Shown: positions 31,327 to 43,900, numbered from the stretch's first letter. The stretch is DNA of 64,000 nt from Rhizopus arrhizus (GCA_024220505.1 JAKZZE010000024.1:854925-918924); one strand, 5' to 3'. The notes: a model not told the origin generated them from the sequence alone. Translations and numbers: made by a program.

Positions 31327-33411
31327 GAAATGAATGGAAAGTTTAGGAAGCAAATCTGTCCCAATAAGAATTTTACAATTGTGAGAGGAAGCATGATCGT
31401 CAATAATATGAAACTTATGTTTAATAATATGGTCAATGTTGTCGTATTCGACATTCACATAATCAATAGATCTCATTCTGGGAATTTGGTCGCCATTTGC
31501 TAAAACTAGGTTACCAGGAACTGAATGAAATTTAATATTATTGTCTATTGCAAATTTTTTATTTATGACAGAGACACGTGCACCAGTATCTATGATACCA
31601 TAAGCGTTCACATTATTAAGCGTGATTGGAGTAAAGGGGGAATAAGCCACATTATCCGATTCGAATAGACTATCATCTTCTCCAACTTTATTGTTACGAA
31701 TGGCAAAGACATTTTTGTTATACTCTTCATCAAAACTAGTATTTATATTTTTATTTGAACAGATTATATTTCTGTCATAATGCTTATAAAGAAATTCAAT
31801 TTCGTCATCAGATGATTCACATTGCTCATACGAGTGCGAGGTAGATTCATTATTACTAGGAGATAAAGATAAATCAGTAACTCTGTTTTTAGGAGATTTA
31901 TTTATCTGACTAATGCTAGTGATCGAGTTGGACAGCTCTAAATTGCTAACAGTTTTGTCATTCCCTTTAGAAGAATTACTTACAATTTTTTTGCCATATT
32001 TTCTTTTGATATGTTCAAGTCTTACAGAACAAGATGAATAATGACGAGGAGAGTACTTGGCAGTTTTGCAAAATGTGCATATACCTTGTTTCTTTAAATC
32101 TGCAATTTCTTGCTCAAATTCAACAGATGTTTTTGAAACTTTTTGGATCTTATGTTCACTTTGATGTACCATTTTTCTTTTTTTAGTATTGGCGTTATCA
32201 TCCTGTTCAACGAGTTTTTTGGTATTGTCTTTCTTTTTCTTATCCTTAAGGATGTTCAACAAAGCAGATTCTAAGTTAGCCATTTCTTTAATTAGAATTG
32301 ACTCCAGAACATTCCATTCCTTAGGCAGAGGAATAGGCAAGTTGCGTGTTGAATAAATACTTTCTCCAGTGATATTGGAGCTAATAGAGACAAGCGAGGG
32401 AAGATTTTTTTTGACAGTAGCTTGGACAATTTCCTGAAACTTGACAGTGTAAAGCCTCGAAATGAAATGTCCAATCAAGAAAGTGTTATCATGCATGTTA
32501 ACCTTTGCACCAAGAGAGAAAAGACGATATCGATCCATTGCTTGGGTCAAAGTTTCACAACGTTCTTGTTTGAAATTGATAAGATTTTTAAACCACATCT
32601 CTGGTGTAGTTTGTGAAGCAAGATCGAAGCGTTGTTTCAAGACTTCTTTTGCCTGATCCCAATTCAAAGCGGTTTTCTTATCCATACAACGTCTTTTAAT
32701 GAATCGTTCGAACCAGTCATGGTCGGTATCACTGTCAGACTTTTCAAAAGAAACTTCCAGGTAGTGCAACCAATGATCCTCTACAGATACATCATAATCC
32801 AAGAATTTTCTTTGGAAATCTCTAATAAACATATCCAAAGATGGTTCATTACTTGGTCTGACGTTTTTATCACCTTCGCGAAGAGTGAGCTGATACAGAG
32901 TACTAGCGGTAGGGTTGACGTTGAATTTTGGGATTTCACGGCTTGGGATAAGTCTATCGTTGGGTGATGAATTTCTAGATCTATTGCCCTTCAACTCATG
33001 ATTATGCAGTTCTAACTGGAAAGCAATAAGAGCGTTAACATCATTTAAAACTGATACAGCATAGCTCAATTGCTTTTCGTTTTCTTCAAGTGAAGTTAGC
33101 TTATTTTCTAAAATAAAACTCGCTTTATTATTATTTAATTTTTCAATTAAATCAAAGAACAAGGATTTTTGAGCCATCAACCTCTCCATATAATTGGAAG
33201 GGTCCGAAGAAGGAACAGCAGGAGAAGAGTCAGTAACTTCATCCATCTCAGCATCAGTTTCAATGGATGCATCATCACGAGGATGGATGGATGAGTTTGA
33301 CGCTCTACTTTCGAGGGTTTCAAGATCCATTCTATCCAAGGACTTAGCTACTTCATCAGCTGAATCCTTTTCAACGTTTTTGGCAGGGGATTGATTAATA
33401 GAAGAATTCAT
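31322..33411 (-). pseudogene. Gypsy element #5: Gag-protease fragment
   Basis: About 695 codons from the ATG at 33411 (MNSSINQSPAKNVEKDSADE). An N-terminal acidic region is followed by a helical part (about 85-140), a Gag domain (about 190-340), a Lys-rich stretch, a zinc-knuckle variant CTFCKTAKYSPRHYSSC (CX2CX8HX3C) and an aspartic protease (IIDTGARVSVIN, ILIGTDLLPKLS). The frame then enters satellite DNA, so RT, RNase H and integrase are absent. Layout, knuckle and leader (TCTCATTTTTT beside the start) match element #1, so it is a relative of that family. Inactive remnant. Confidence 0.85.
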
Positions 33412-33770
33412 TCAAAAAATGAGATATTTGCAGATAAAAGTGAGAAAAAAGAAAGGAAATAGTACTTGAAAACTAGTGAATGAGTCTCTATGTAACCTTG
33501 TTATTAGATTTCAAGACGAGAGACAGAACCCATTTAATCAAACTACGCCTTTATATAGGAAATGAAATTATTCAGGGACCAAAGTGAGTTCAAGGTCAAT
33601 TTTAGTATTGAGCTTGAACAATATAAACATTGTATATGAGCTTTAAGGAATATGTAATAAGTAATATTATGTCTTCAGTACTTGTTATTTCTTATATAAG
33701 ATCTGAGTAATCTCATACGAATAATAAGTATTTAATAATGTAAATACGACACAAACCAAGGGGTCACTTG
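33412..33770 (-). promoter_or_regulatory. Leader and probable 5' LTR of gypsy fragment #5
   Basis: Upstream of the Gag start. A TATA box CTATATAAAGGCG lies at about 33549-33561 on the minus strand. The leader next to the start, TCTCATTTTTT, matches the sequence just inside the LTR of element #1. I could not fix LTR ends because the inverted termini are not clear and no partner LTR is in the window. Confidence 0.45.
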
Positions 33771-34124
33771 TTTAAAATTTGTCGACCATGCTTTTTTAGG
33801 AAGTTGCAAATGCAATTTTATGGCTGTGGTTCTTCTTTTCAAAAATTAATGCTTTTATGTATCGTTTTATTTTATATTCATATTGTGACGATGCCATTGA
33901 TAATCAAAAAATGATGAGGACGCAAACATAGTTTAATTTTAAGTTGCTAATTACTTTAAAGAAAACCTTTTTATTTTGTATTAACCAACTCGATTCAACT
34001 TAACAAAGCGAATTGAAGACATTAACCCAAAAACAATCAAAAGCAACTCGGAAGACAAAAGCCCTACAAAACAAATTATGTATAAACAGCCATCTTTTCT
34101 TTTTTTTTCTGGTATGAAAACATA
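33771..34124. other. AT-rich stretch without recognisable features
   Basis: No credible ORF, RNA or repeat apart from the TA target (34123-34124) of the Tc1-like element. Confidence 0.6.
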
Positions 34125-35756
34125 CAGTAGCGGACAAAACTGGTGCACAAAAATTAAAATCATCATTGCATCTCCGCTATATGTTTGTGACTTTTGTGGC
34201 ATATACTATTTGAAAGGCAGTCTAAAATATACATTGTGATAGATAAGCCGGAAATGTACCGGACAATCCCCAGCTGTAAGGTCATTTTTAGTGATTTTTT
34301 GAATATTTCAATTTTCGCCAAAAATGTAGTACTTGTTTAGCCTTCTTTCGAATTTATCCATTTCTTTGTAGTTCACTGTAAAATTTCATAATACACTAGT
34401 GCATTCCGATGGCTTTTAAAAAATATATAAATCCTTGCTTAATTTGCATTTCTCATTGAATCTCACTTCTTGCTTTTACCCTATTCATTATAACAAAGTA
34501 CCAGCACTCTATGCCCAAAAAAATTAGCTACGATAAAAAAGAAGCTGTGAAATCTGGAATACGCTCAGGTCGTACGACAATGGATATTTCTAGAACAACG
34601 GGAGTCTCTAAATGGACGATCAACAGGATAAGGAAGGAAGAAAAGAACATGAAAACCCATGACCGTGGTGGTCGACCGCTTGTAGTCAGCAAAATAACTA
34701 GTGCGATCATCCGCCTAAAGTTTCGACAAGGTCTCTTAGGCACAGCTTCCGATGCTCAGCACTTTTTGAGATCGCTAGGTTACAATATAAGCAAACGGTC
34801 GGTCAGAAGGCTTCTTCGAAAGCTAGGTTTCAAGTCTGGAATTAAGAAACACAAGCCTTTCATCAGCTACACAAACCAGAAAAAGCGAATAAAATGGTGT
34901 CGTGACAAAGCATCATGGACTGTGGAAGACTGGAAATCTGTGGTCTTCAGTGATGAAACAAAGATCAATGTTTGGGGTGCCGATGGTATACGCTACTATT
35001 GGAAGCAAGTCGAGCAACCTTGGCGATCTTTTCATGTTGATCAAACAATGAAGCATGGTGGAGGCTCTATTATGCTTTGGGGCTGTATTACATCTCGAGG
35101 ACCGGGATATGCTTGTCGAATATACGATGGTGCAATGGACTCACAAGTCTACACGCATATTTTGTCCACTACGTACCGAGATAGCCTAGCATATTACGGT
35201 CTGAAACATCGTGATGTCTTGTTTCAGCATGACAATGACCCAAAACACAAGTCAAGGCACACCACCAAATGGATATCTGATAATGGGATATCGGTATTAA
35301 AAGATTGGCCGCCACAAAGTCCCGATTTAAATCCCATTGAACACGTTTGGCGACAGTTAAAGTCAAAGCTATCTCGATACGATACCAGACCCAAAAGTAT
35401 AGACAATCTTTGGAAAAGAATTGATAAAGAGTGGAACTCTTTTACTGAAAATGATATGCAGCCATACTACGAAAGCATGCCAAAACGAATTGCTGCTGTT
35501 ATCAAACGACGAGGCAATTATACGAATTTTTAGATTTTAACTATTTTTATTGTTTTTTTAAAAATATGTATTCTTATAAATAAAAAACATGTTTCTCCCT
35601 CATTTTTAGCACTACAATGATGGAACTTCGTGTAAGTTGCAATGTTTAGTATGTCTTCTATCTGGTATAGTTTCATAGCTATCGCAACTAACATGAGCAA
35701 GTACTGGTAGTTAAAAGCCGAAAAAAAGTTTTGTGCACCAGTTTTGTCCGCTACTG
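34125..35756 (+). mobile_element. Tc1/mariner-like element, intact copy D
   Basis: 1632 bp with the 28-bp inverted repeats of the family, TA duplications at 34123-34124 and 35757-35758, and one complete transposase ORF (34511-35533). Ends and ORF are undamaged, so this is the only candidate autonomous member here. It differs clearly from copies A, B, C and E in the body, while the terminal repeats are the same. Confidence 0.96.
34511..35533 (+). CDS. Tc1/mariner-family transposase (DD35E)
   Basis: 340-residue cut-and-paste transposase acting in the nucleus on the 28-bp inverted repeats and TA targets. The N-terminus holds two helix-turn-helix parts (about 5-45 and 60-110) joined by a GGRP motif (53-56) similar to the GRPR hook of Tc1. 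The DDE domain shows D148 in VVFSDETKINVWG, a GGGSIMLWG block (183-191), D241 in FQHDNDPKHKS and E277 in PDLNPIEHVW. There are 35 residues between D241 and E277, one more than in classic Tc1 (DD34E), because of an extra residue in SVLKDWPPQS. Length is normal for the family and no intron is needed. The ATG is the first in frame, 386 bp inside the left end. Confidence 0.96.
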   Translation: MPKKISYDKKEAVKSGIRSGRTTMDISRTTGVSKWTINRIRKEEKNMKTHDRGGRPLVVSKITSAIIRLKFRQGLLGTASDAQHFLRSLGYNISKRSVRRLLRKLGFKSGIKKHKPFISYTNQKKRIKWCRDKASWTVEDWKSVVFSDETKINVWGADGIRYYWKQVEQPWRSFHVDQTMKHGGGSIMLWGCITSRGPGYACRIYDGAMDSQVYTHILSTTYRDSLAYYGLKHRDVLFQHDNDPKHKSRHTTKWISDNGISVLKDWPPQSPDLNPIEHVWRQLKSKLSRYDTRPKSIDNLWKRIDKEWNSFTENDMQPYYESMPKRIAAVIKRRGNYTNF

Positions 35757-35758
35757 TA

Positions 35759-36200
35759 CAATTTTCTTCACTTTTTTTCTGTAAAATAATTTTTTTGAAT
35801 CGAATGCTTGTTTTCTTCTCAGGAACAAGTCCTTTGAAGCACATACTTGATTGTATTCCCTTTTTTGTTTTGATATTTTTATTACTCTTCTGTAATAAGC
35901 TTGATTTACACAACAGAATCTGGTCATTACAGTTTAAATGCGAAATTGTGCTGAATACTGTATTATTTTTTTGGAATCAAGCTTGTTAAGACTATTGGTT
36001 CAGCATCTAATCTCTTTAAAATGAATGTATTTAATATTGTAGACACACAAAAACGAATGTTATCGCAATATCTTTTGTTTAATTGATTATCTTAACACTT
36101 TGGCTATTTTTTTACATAAAGTATCTATAGTACTTGCTGCAAATGATATTAATAACAACGTTTCAACAAACGTTTATATTTTTATTTCGTATTATTAATG
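35759..36200. other. Intergenic stretch between copy D and the Merlin remnant
   Basis: AT-rich, no credible gene or RNA. It probably includes the 3' flank of the Merlin-like element, but no inverted repeat was identified. Confidence 0.55.
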
Positions 36201-37271
36201 TTATTTTTCTGCAGCAAGTTCTGCAAACCAGGCTGGATTATGTTGAACTCGATCAAAGCTAACATTCTTAAGGCAATTTATTATACCGTTAAAGGTATTG
36301 TTATGGTGCTTTCTTCGCCAAATAAATTCAATAAGCAACCAAGGTATCATTTTCTTTGTTCTGAGGGCAGGAGTTGCATTCATTTTTATTCAATTCCAAG
36401 TTCCTAAAGAAATTTTAGAATGATTTTGAGCTATAAACCTTTGTATATAGTAACCTTGTTCTTACCCTCAATTGTATTGGTATGAACATCGCCATCACGA
36501 AATGTTACACTATGGCTGACAGTTCGATGTATTAAGTTCATTCCAAGGTTTACCATACTTTCATATGCTCGCCAACAGTCTGTATGTATTATGGATGCAT
36601 CGGCAACATAATTTTGGATAATTGTATTTATCGTTTCCGTGTTTCTGTTATTCACCACAACAAGGAAGTACTTTCGTTCAGGTGTCTTTTCCACACCACC
36701 AAGCATCCAAACACCCTCCACATGGTGTCCACGATGACACTTTCTTTTTCCAAACTTTGATTCATCAATTTCTACCACGATTGGATTTCGATCCGCATCA
36801 TAGTCTCCAATTTTACAATCATTTTGCTGCAAATCTTCTTGTAAGGCTTGGTACCAATCTTAACGTTTTGCGTACTGTATTAGGAGAGCATCCAACCATG
36901 GTAGAAATTGCTATGCGGCGTATTTTCAAACGCCAAAAGTAAAGAATGGATAGAGTGTCATAGTTTGGTAAGTTTCGATGAGGAAAAAAGGAAGCGTTTC
37001 GTACAGCTATTTGACGTCCATTACAATATTTTTCGCCGGTTTCCTGGTTTATAGTTATGTCATTACATCTCCAACATGGATTACTTCTCGCTTGTTCCAA
37101 GTACATAATACTTCCTTCAGCACCATTTTGTGGACATAATGGGAACATTTTGCTCTCTGCTCCAATTATGTGGCAAAATGGTACTGTGATGTAACTCTTC
37201 ATCAACTTCAAAATCTTCTTTTTCCAGTCATTCTTCAATATCGTCGTTATTGATAGAAATAAATGCTTCAT
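36201..37271 (-). pseudogene. Merlin (IS1595/ISXO2-like) transposase, broken
   Basis: Three pieces read right to left. The N-terminal piece (37271-36819) has a zinc-ribbon-like region (LCPQNG ... CWRCND) and a helix-turn-helix (IRRIAISTMVGCSPNTV). The catalytic piece (36850-36460) has IVVEIDESKFGKRK, VEGVWMLGGVEKT, IIHTDCWRAYES and HTNTIEG: Asp, Asp, Glu of the ISXO2-like DDE domain. The C-terminal piece (about 36410-36201) reads ALRTKKMIPWLLIEFIWRR. A frame change near 36865 separates pieces one and two. A GT-AG intron (about 36470-36405, donor GTAAGA) can join two and three, but a TGA follows directly. Domain order is diagnostic of Merlin elements. Inactive. Confidence 0.8.
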
Positions 37272-37377
37272 CCAAGTTTGAATTTTGTTCAGTTTATAAA
37301 TGTGTTTTTTCTACTTCATCATCAGAATCAACAATAATAACAGGGTTACTTGATGAAGCAACAGATAACGACACAGA

Positions 37378-37741
37378 CGGTGGTTAAACCCCAAAAGAGT
37401 TATGGATACCAGCACAAAACGCTTATAAAATTGTGGTTGTGGTTTTCAACGCAGAAACAGAACCAATGGACCACAAAAACGCAAAAAAAGAAAATTGTGT
37501 TTACGGTTAAAATCCAAAATCCTATGGTTGCCAGCTTAATTTCATAGTTGTGGTTTAGGCACTTTTTATGACGGTAACTAAAGTTAGAGTCACGGCTATA
37601 GCGAAAAAGTAAATCCAGTGTTGTCCGGTTACTTTTCGGAGTGAGAACCAACACTAGGCGCACCCCATTGGGTATATAAACGAGATAAAGCGATTTTTAT
37701 TACAGACAATCCTGTGATTGCTGTGATTGCTGATTACTGTA
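37378..37741. repeat. Satellite fragments with TATA box, leading into the hexamer array
   Basis: Starts with GGTTAAACCCCAAAAG and a short TTGTGGTTGTGG (37430-37441). From about 37502 a block matches about 190 bp of the satellite unit (CCTATGGTTGCCAGC ... CGGAGTGAGAACCAACACTA) and ends with GGGTATATAAACGAG at about 37669. A linker with GCTGTGATT repeats then meets the hexamer array. The same block-then-hexamer order recurs at 63574-64000. Confidence 0.85.
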
Positions 37742-37914
37742 GTTGTGGTTGTGGTTGTGGTTGTGGTTGTGGTTATGGTTGTGGCTGTGGCTGTGGCTTG
37801 TGGTTGTGGTTGTGGTTGTGGTTGTGGTTGTGGTTGTGGTTGTGGTTGTGGTTGTGGTTGTGGTTGTGGTTGTGGGTTGTGGTTGTGGTTGTGGTTGTGG
37901 TTGTGGTTGTGGTT
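37742..37914 (+). repeat. Interstitial (TTGTGG)n array
   Basis: About 29 copies of TTGTGG over 173 bp with a few variants (TTATGG, CTGTGG, GTTGTGG with an extra G). The G-rich strand is the plus strand. It joins directly to the satellite array at GTTGCTAAAGTTAGAG. Long Val/Cys-Gly/Leu-Trp frames through it are not genes. Confidence 0.95.
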
Positions 37915-40900
37915 GCTAAAGTTAGAGTCACGGCTATAGCAAAAATATGAAATTCAGTGTTGGCCGGTTACGTTTCGGAGTAATAACGAACACTAGGTGC
38001 ACCCCATTTGCTCTATAAATGGATAAACTGATTTTTACACATAGCCCACTATTTTGGTGCCTATGGCTAGGCTTATAGCTAAAATTTGGCTTATGGCTAA
38101 AGTTAAGCGGAGTGATAACCAACACTAAGTGCACCCTATTTGCTCTATAAATGGGATAAAGCCATTTTTACACATAGCCCACTATTTTTGTGCCTATGGC
38201 TATGCTTATAGCTATAATTTGGCCTATGACTAAAGTTAAGGTTGGATCTCTGATTATTTGCATGGTTAAACCCCAAAATCCTGTGGTTGCCCGCTTAATT
38301 TTGGAGTTGTGGTTGGAGCATTTTCTTGACGGTAACTAAAGTTAGAGTCACGGCTATAGCAAAAATATGAAATTCAGTGTTGGCCGGTTACGTTTCGGAG
38401 TAATAACGAACACTAGGTGCACCCCATTTGCTCTATAAATGGTATAAACTGATTTTTACACATAGCCCACTATTTTGGTGCCTATGGCTAGGCTTATAGC
38501 TAAAATTTGGCTTATGGCTAAAGTTAAGCGGAGTGATAACCAACACTAAGTGCACCCTTTGCTCTATAAATGGGATAAAGCCATTTTTACACATAGCCCA
38601 CTATTTTTGTGCCTATGGCTATGCTTATAGCTATAATTTGGCCTATGACTAAAGTTAAGGTTGGATCTCTGATTATTTGCATGGTTAAACCCCAAAATCC
38701 TGTGGTTGCCCGCTTAATTTTGGAGTTGTGGTTGGAGCACTTTTCTTGACGGTAACTAAGTTAGAGTCACGGCTATAGCAAAAATATGAAATTCAGTGTT
38801 GGCCGGTTACGTTTCGGTAATAACGAACACTAGGTGCACCCCATTTGCTCTATAAATGGTATAAACTGATTTGTTACACATAGCCCACTATTTTGGTGCC
38901 TATGGCTAGGCTTATAGCTAAAATTTGGCTTATGGCTAAAGTTAAGCGGAGTGATTAACCAACACTAAGTGCACCCTATTTGCTCTAAATGGGATAAAGC
39001 CATTTTTACACATAGCCCACTATTTTTGTGCCTATGGCTATGCTTATAGCTATAATTTGGCCTATGACTAAAGTTAAGGTTGGATCTCTGATTATTTGCA
39101 TGGTTTAAACCCCAAATCCTGTGTTGCCCGCTTAATTTGGAGTTGTGGTTGGAGCACTTTTCTTGACGGTAACTAAAGTAGAGTCACGGCTATAGCAAAA
39201 TATGAACTTCAGTGTTGGCCGGTTACGTTTCGGAGTAATAACGAACACTAGGTGCACCCCATTTGCTCTATAAATGGTATAAACTGATTTTTACACATAG
39301 CCCACTATTTTGGTGCCTATGGCTAGGCTTATAGCTAAATTGGCTTATGGCTAAGTTAAGGCGGAGTGATAACCAACACTAAGTGCACCCTATTTGCTCT
39401 ATAAATGGGATAAAGCCATTTTTACACATAGCCCACTATTTTTGTGCCTATGGCTATGCTTATAGCTATAATTTGGCCTATGACTAAAGTTAAGGTTGGA
39501 TCTCTGATTATTTGCATGGTTAAACCCCAACATCCTGTGGTTGCCCGCTTAATTTGGAGTTTTGGTTGGAGCACTTTTCCTGACGTAACTAAAGTTAGAG
39601 TCACGGCTATAGCAAAAATATGAAATTCAGTGTGGCCGGTTACGTTCGGAGTAATAACGAACACTAGGTGCACCCCATTTGCTCTATAAATGGTATAAAC
39701 TGATTTTTACACATAGCCCACTATTTTGGTGCCTATGGCTAGGCTTATAGCTAAAATTTGGCTTATGGCTAAAGTTAAGCGGAGTGATAACCAACACTAA
39801 GTGCACCCTATTTGCTCTATAATGGGATAAAGCCATTTTTACACATAGCCCACTATTTTGTGCCTATGGCTATGCTTATAGCTATAATTTGGCCTATGAC
39901 TAAAGTTAAGGTTGGATCTCTGATTATTTGCATGGTTAAACCCCAAATCCTGTGGTTGCCCGCTTAATTTTGGAGTTGTGGTTGGAGCACTTTTCTTGCC
40001 GGTAACTAAAGTTAGACAGTCACGGCCTATAGCAAAAATATGAATTCAGTGTTGGCCGGTTACGTTTCGGAGTAATAACGAACACTAGGTGCACCCCATT
40101 TGCTCTAAATGGTTTTATAAACTGATTTTTACACATAGCCCACTATTTGGTGCCTATGGCTAGGCTTATAGCTAAAATTTGGCTTATGGCTAAAGTTAAG
40201 CGGAGTGAATAACCAACACTAAGTGCACCCTATTTGCTCTATAAATGGGATAAAGCCATTTTTACACATAGCCCACTATTTTTGTGCCTATGGCTATGCT
40301 TATAGCTATAATTTGGCCTATGACTAAAGTTAAGGTTGGATCTCTGATTATTTGCATGGTTAAACCCCAAATCCTGTGGTTGCCCGCTTAATTTTGGAGT
40401 TGTGGTTGGAGCACTTTTCTTGACGGTAACTAAAGTTAGAGTCACGGCTATAGCAAAAATATGAAATTCAGTGTTGGCCGGTTACGTTTCGGAGTAATAA
40501 CGAACACTAGGTGCACCCCATTTGCTCTATAAATGGTATAAACTGATTTTTACACATAGCCCACTATTTTGGTGCCTATGGCTAGGCTTATAGCTAAAAT
40601 TTGGCTTATGGCTAAAGTTAAGCGGAGTGATAACCAACACTAAGTGCACCCTATTTGCTCTATAAATGGGATAAAGCCATTTTTACACATAGCCCACTAT
40701 TTTTGTGCCTATGGCTATGCTTATAGCTATAATTTGGCCTATGACTAAAGTTAAGGTTGGATCTCTGATTATTTGCATGGTTAAACCCCAAAATCCTGTG
40801 GTTGCCCGCTTAATTTTGGAGTTGTGGTTGGAGCACTTTTCTTGACGGTAACTAAAGTTAGAGTCACGGCTATAGCAAAAATATGAAATTCAGTGTTGGC

Positions 40901-43900
40901 CGGTTACGTTTCGGAGTAATAACGAACACTAGGTGCACCCCATTTGCTCTATAAATGGTTATAAACTGATTTTTACACATAGCCCACTATTTTGGTGCCT
41001 ATGGCTAGGCTTATAGCTAAAATTTGGCTTATGGCTAAAGTTAAGCGGAGTGATAACCAACACTAAGTGCACCCTATTTGCTCTATAAATGGGATAAAGC
41101 CATTTTTACACATAGCCCACTATTTTTGTGCCTATGGCTATGCTTATAGCTATAATTTGGCCTATGACTAAAGTTAAGGTTGGATCTCTGATTATTTGCA
41201 TGGTTAAACCCCAAATCCTGTGGTTGCCCGCTTAATTTTGGAGTTGTGGTTGGAGCACTTTTCTTGACGGTAACTAAAGTTAGAGTCACGGCTATAGCAA
41301 AAATATGAAATTCAGTGTTGGCCGGTTACGTTTCGGAGTAATAACGAACACTAGGTGCACCCCATTTGCTCTATAAATGGTATAAACTGATTTTTACACA
41401 TAGCCCACTATTTTGGTGCCTATGGCTAGGCTTATAGCTAAAATTTGGCTTATGGCTAAAGTTAAGCGGAGTGATAACCAACACTAAGTGCACCCTATTT
41501 GCTCTATAAATGGGATAAAGCCATTTTTACACATAGCCCACTATTTTTGTGCCTATGGCTATGCTTATAGCTATAATTTGGCCTATGACTAAAGTTAAGG
41601 TTGGATCTCTGATTATTGCATGGTTTAAACCCCAAAATCCTGTGGTTGCCCGCTTAATTTTGGAGTTGTGGTTGGAGCACTTTTCTTGACGGTAACTAAA
41701 GTTAGAGTCACGGCTATAGCAAAAATATGAAATTCAGTGTTGGCCGGTTACGTTTCGGAGTAATAACGAACACTAGGTGCACCCCATTTGCTCTATAAAT
41801 GGTATAAACTGATTTTTACACATAGCCCACTATTTTGGTGCCTATGGCTAGGCTTATAGCTAAAATTTGGCTTATGGCTAAAGTTAAGCGGAGTGATAAC
41901 CAACACTAAGTGCACCCTATTTGCTCTATAAATGGGATAAAGCCATTTTTACACATAGCCCACTATTTTTGTGCCTATGGCTATGCTTATAGCTATAATT
42001 TGGCCTATGACTAAAGTTAAGGTTGGATCTCTGATTATTTGCATGGTTAAACCCCAAAATCCTGTGGTTGCCCGCTTAATTTTGGAGTTGTGGTTGGAGC
42101 ACTTTTCTTGACGGTAACTAAAGTTAGAGTCACGGCTATAGCAAAAATATGAAATTCAGTGTTGGCCGGTTACGTTTCGGAGTAATAACGAACACTAGGT
42201 GCACCCCATTTGCTCTATAAATGGTATAAACTGATTTTACACATAGCCCACTATTTTGGTGCCTATGGCTAGGCTTATAGCTAAAATTTGGCTTATGGCT
42301 AAAGTTAAGCGGAGTGATAACCAACACTAAGTGCACCCTATTTGCTCTATAAATGGGATAAAGCCATTTTTACACATAGCCCACTATTTTTGTGCCTATG
42401 GCTATGCTTATAGCTATAATTTGGCCTATGACTAAAGTTAAGGTTGGATCTCTGATTATTTGCATGGTTAAACCCCAAAATCCTGTGGTTGCCCGCTTAA
42501 TTTTGGAGTTGTGGTTGGAGCACTTTTCTTGACGGTAACTAAAGTTAGAGTCACGGCTATAGCAAAAATATGAAATTCAGTGTTGGCCGGTTACGTTCGG
42601 AGTAATAACGAACACTAGGTGCACCCCATTTGCTCTATAAATGGTATAAACTGATTTTTACACATAGCCCACTATTTTGGTGCCTATGGCTAGGCTTATA
42701 GCTAAAATTTGGCTTATGGCTAAAGTTAAGCGGAGTGATAACCAACACTAAGTGCACCCTATTTGCTCTATAAATGGGATAAAGCCATTTTTACACATAG
42801 CCCACTATTTTTGTGCCTATGGCTATGCTTATAGCTATAATTTGGCCTATGACTAAAGTTAAGGTTGGATCTCTGATTATTTGCATGGTTAAACCCCAAA
42901 ATCCTGTGGTTGCCCGCTTAATTTTGGAGTTGTGGTTGGAGCACTTTTCTTGACGGTAACTAAAGTTAGAGTCACGGCTATAGCAAAAATATGAAATTCA
43001 GTGTTGGCCGGTTACGTTTCGGAGTAATAACGAACACTAGGTGCACCCCATTTGCTCTATAAATGGTATAAACTGATTTTTACACATAGCCCACTATTTT
43101 GGTGCCTATGGCTAGGCTTATAGCTAAAATTTGGCTTATGCTAAAGTTAAGCGGAGTGATAACCAACACTAAGTGCACCCTATTTGCTCTATAAATGGGA
43201 TAAAGCCATTTTACAACATAGCCCACTATTTTTGTGCCTATGGCTATGCTTATAGCTATAATTTGGCCTATGACTAAAGTTAAGGTTGGATCTCTGATTA
43301 TTTGCATGGTTAAACCCCAAAATCCTGTGGTTGCCCGCCTTAATTTTGGAGTTGTGGTTGGAGCACTTTTCTTGACGGTAACTAAAGTTAGAGTCACGGC
43401 TATAGCAAAAATATGAAATTCAGTGTTGGCCGGTTACGTTTCGGAGTAATAACGAACACTAGGTGCACCCCATTTGCTCTATAAATGGTATAAACTGATT
43501 TTTACACATAGCCCACTATTTTGGTGCCTATGGCTAGGCTTATAGCTAAAATTTGGCTTATGGCTAAAGTTAAGCGGAGTGATAACCAACACTAAGTGCA
43601 CCCTATTTGCTCTATAAATGGGATAAAGCCATTTTTACACATAGCCCACTATTTTGTGCCTATGGCTATGCTTATAGCTATAATTTGGCCTATGACTAAA
43701 GTTAAGGTTGGATCTCTGATTATTTGCATGGTTAAACCCCAAAATCCTGTGGTTGCCCGCTTAATTTTGGAGTTGTGGTTGGAGCACTTTTCTTGACGGT
43801 AACTAAAGTTAGAGTCACGGCTATAGCAAAATATGAAATTCAGTGTTGGCCGGTTACGTTTCGGAGTAATAACGAACACTAGGTGCACCCCATTTGCTCT

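Noticed and set aside
37742..37950. Long frames of poly-Val, poly(Cys-Gly) and poly(Leu-Trp) through the hexamer array
   Set aside because: Every frame of (TTGTGG)n is open. There is no start context or non-repeat coding part.
37934..43888. Repeated 60-105-codon ORFs inside the satellite
   Set aside because: They recur with the 422-bp unit, change with single-base indels and have no domain; they are noise from the repeat.
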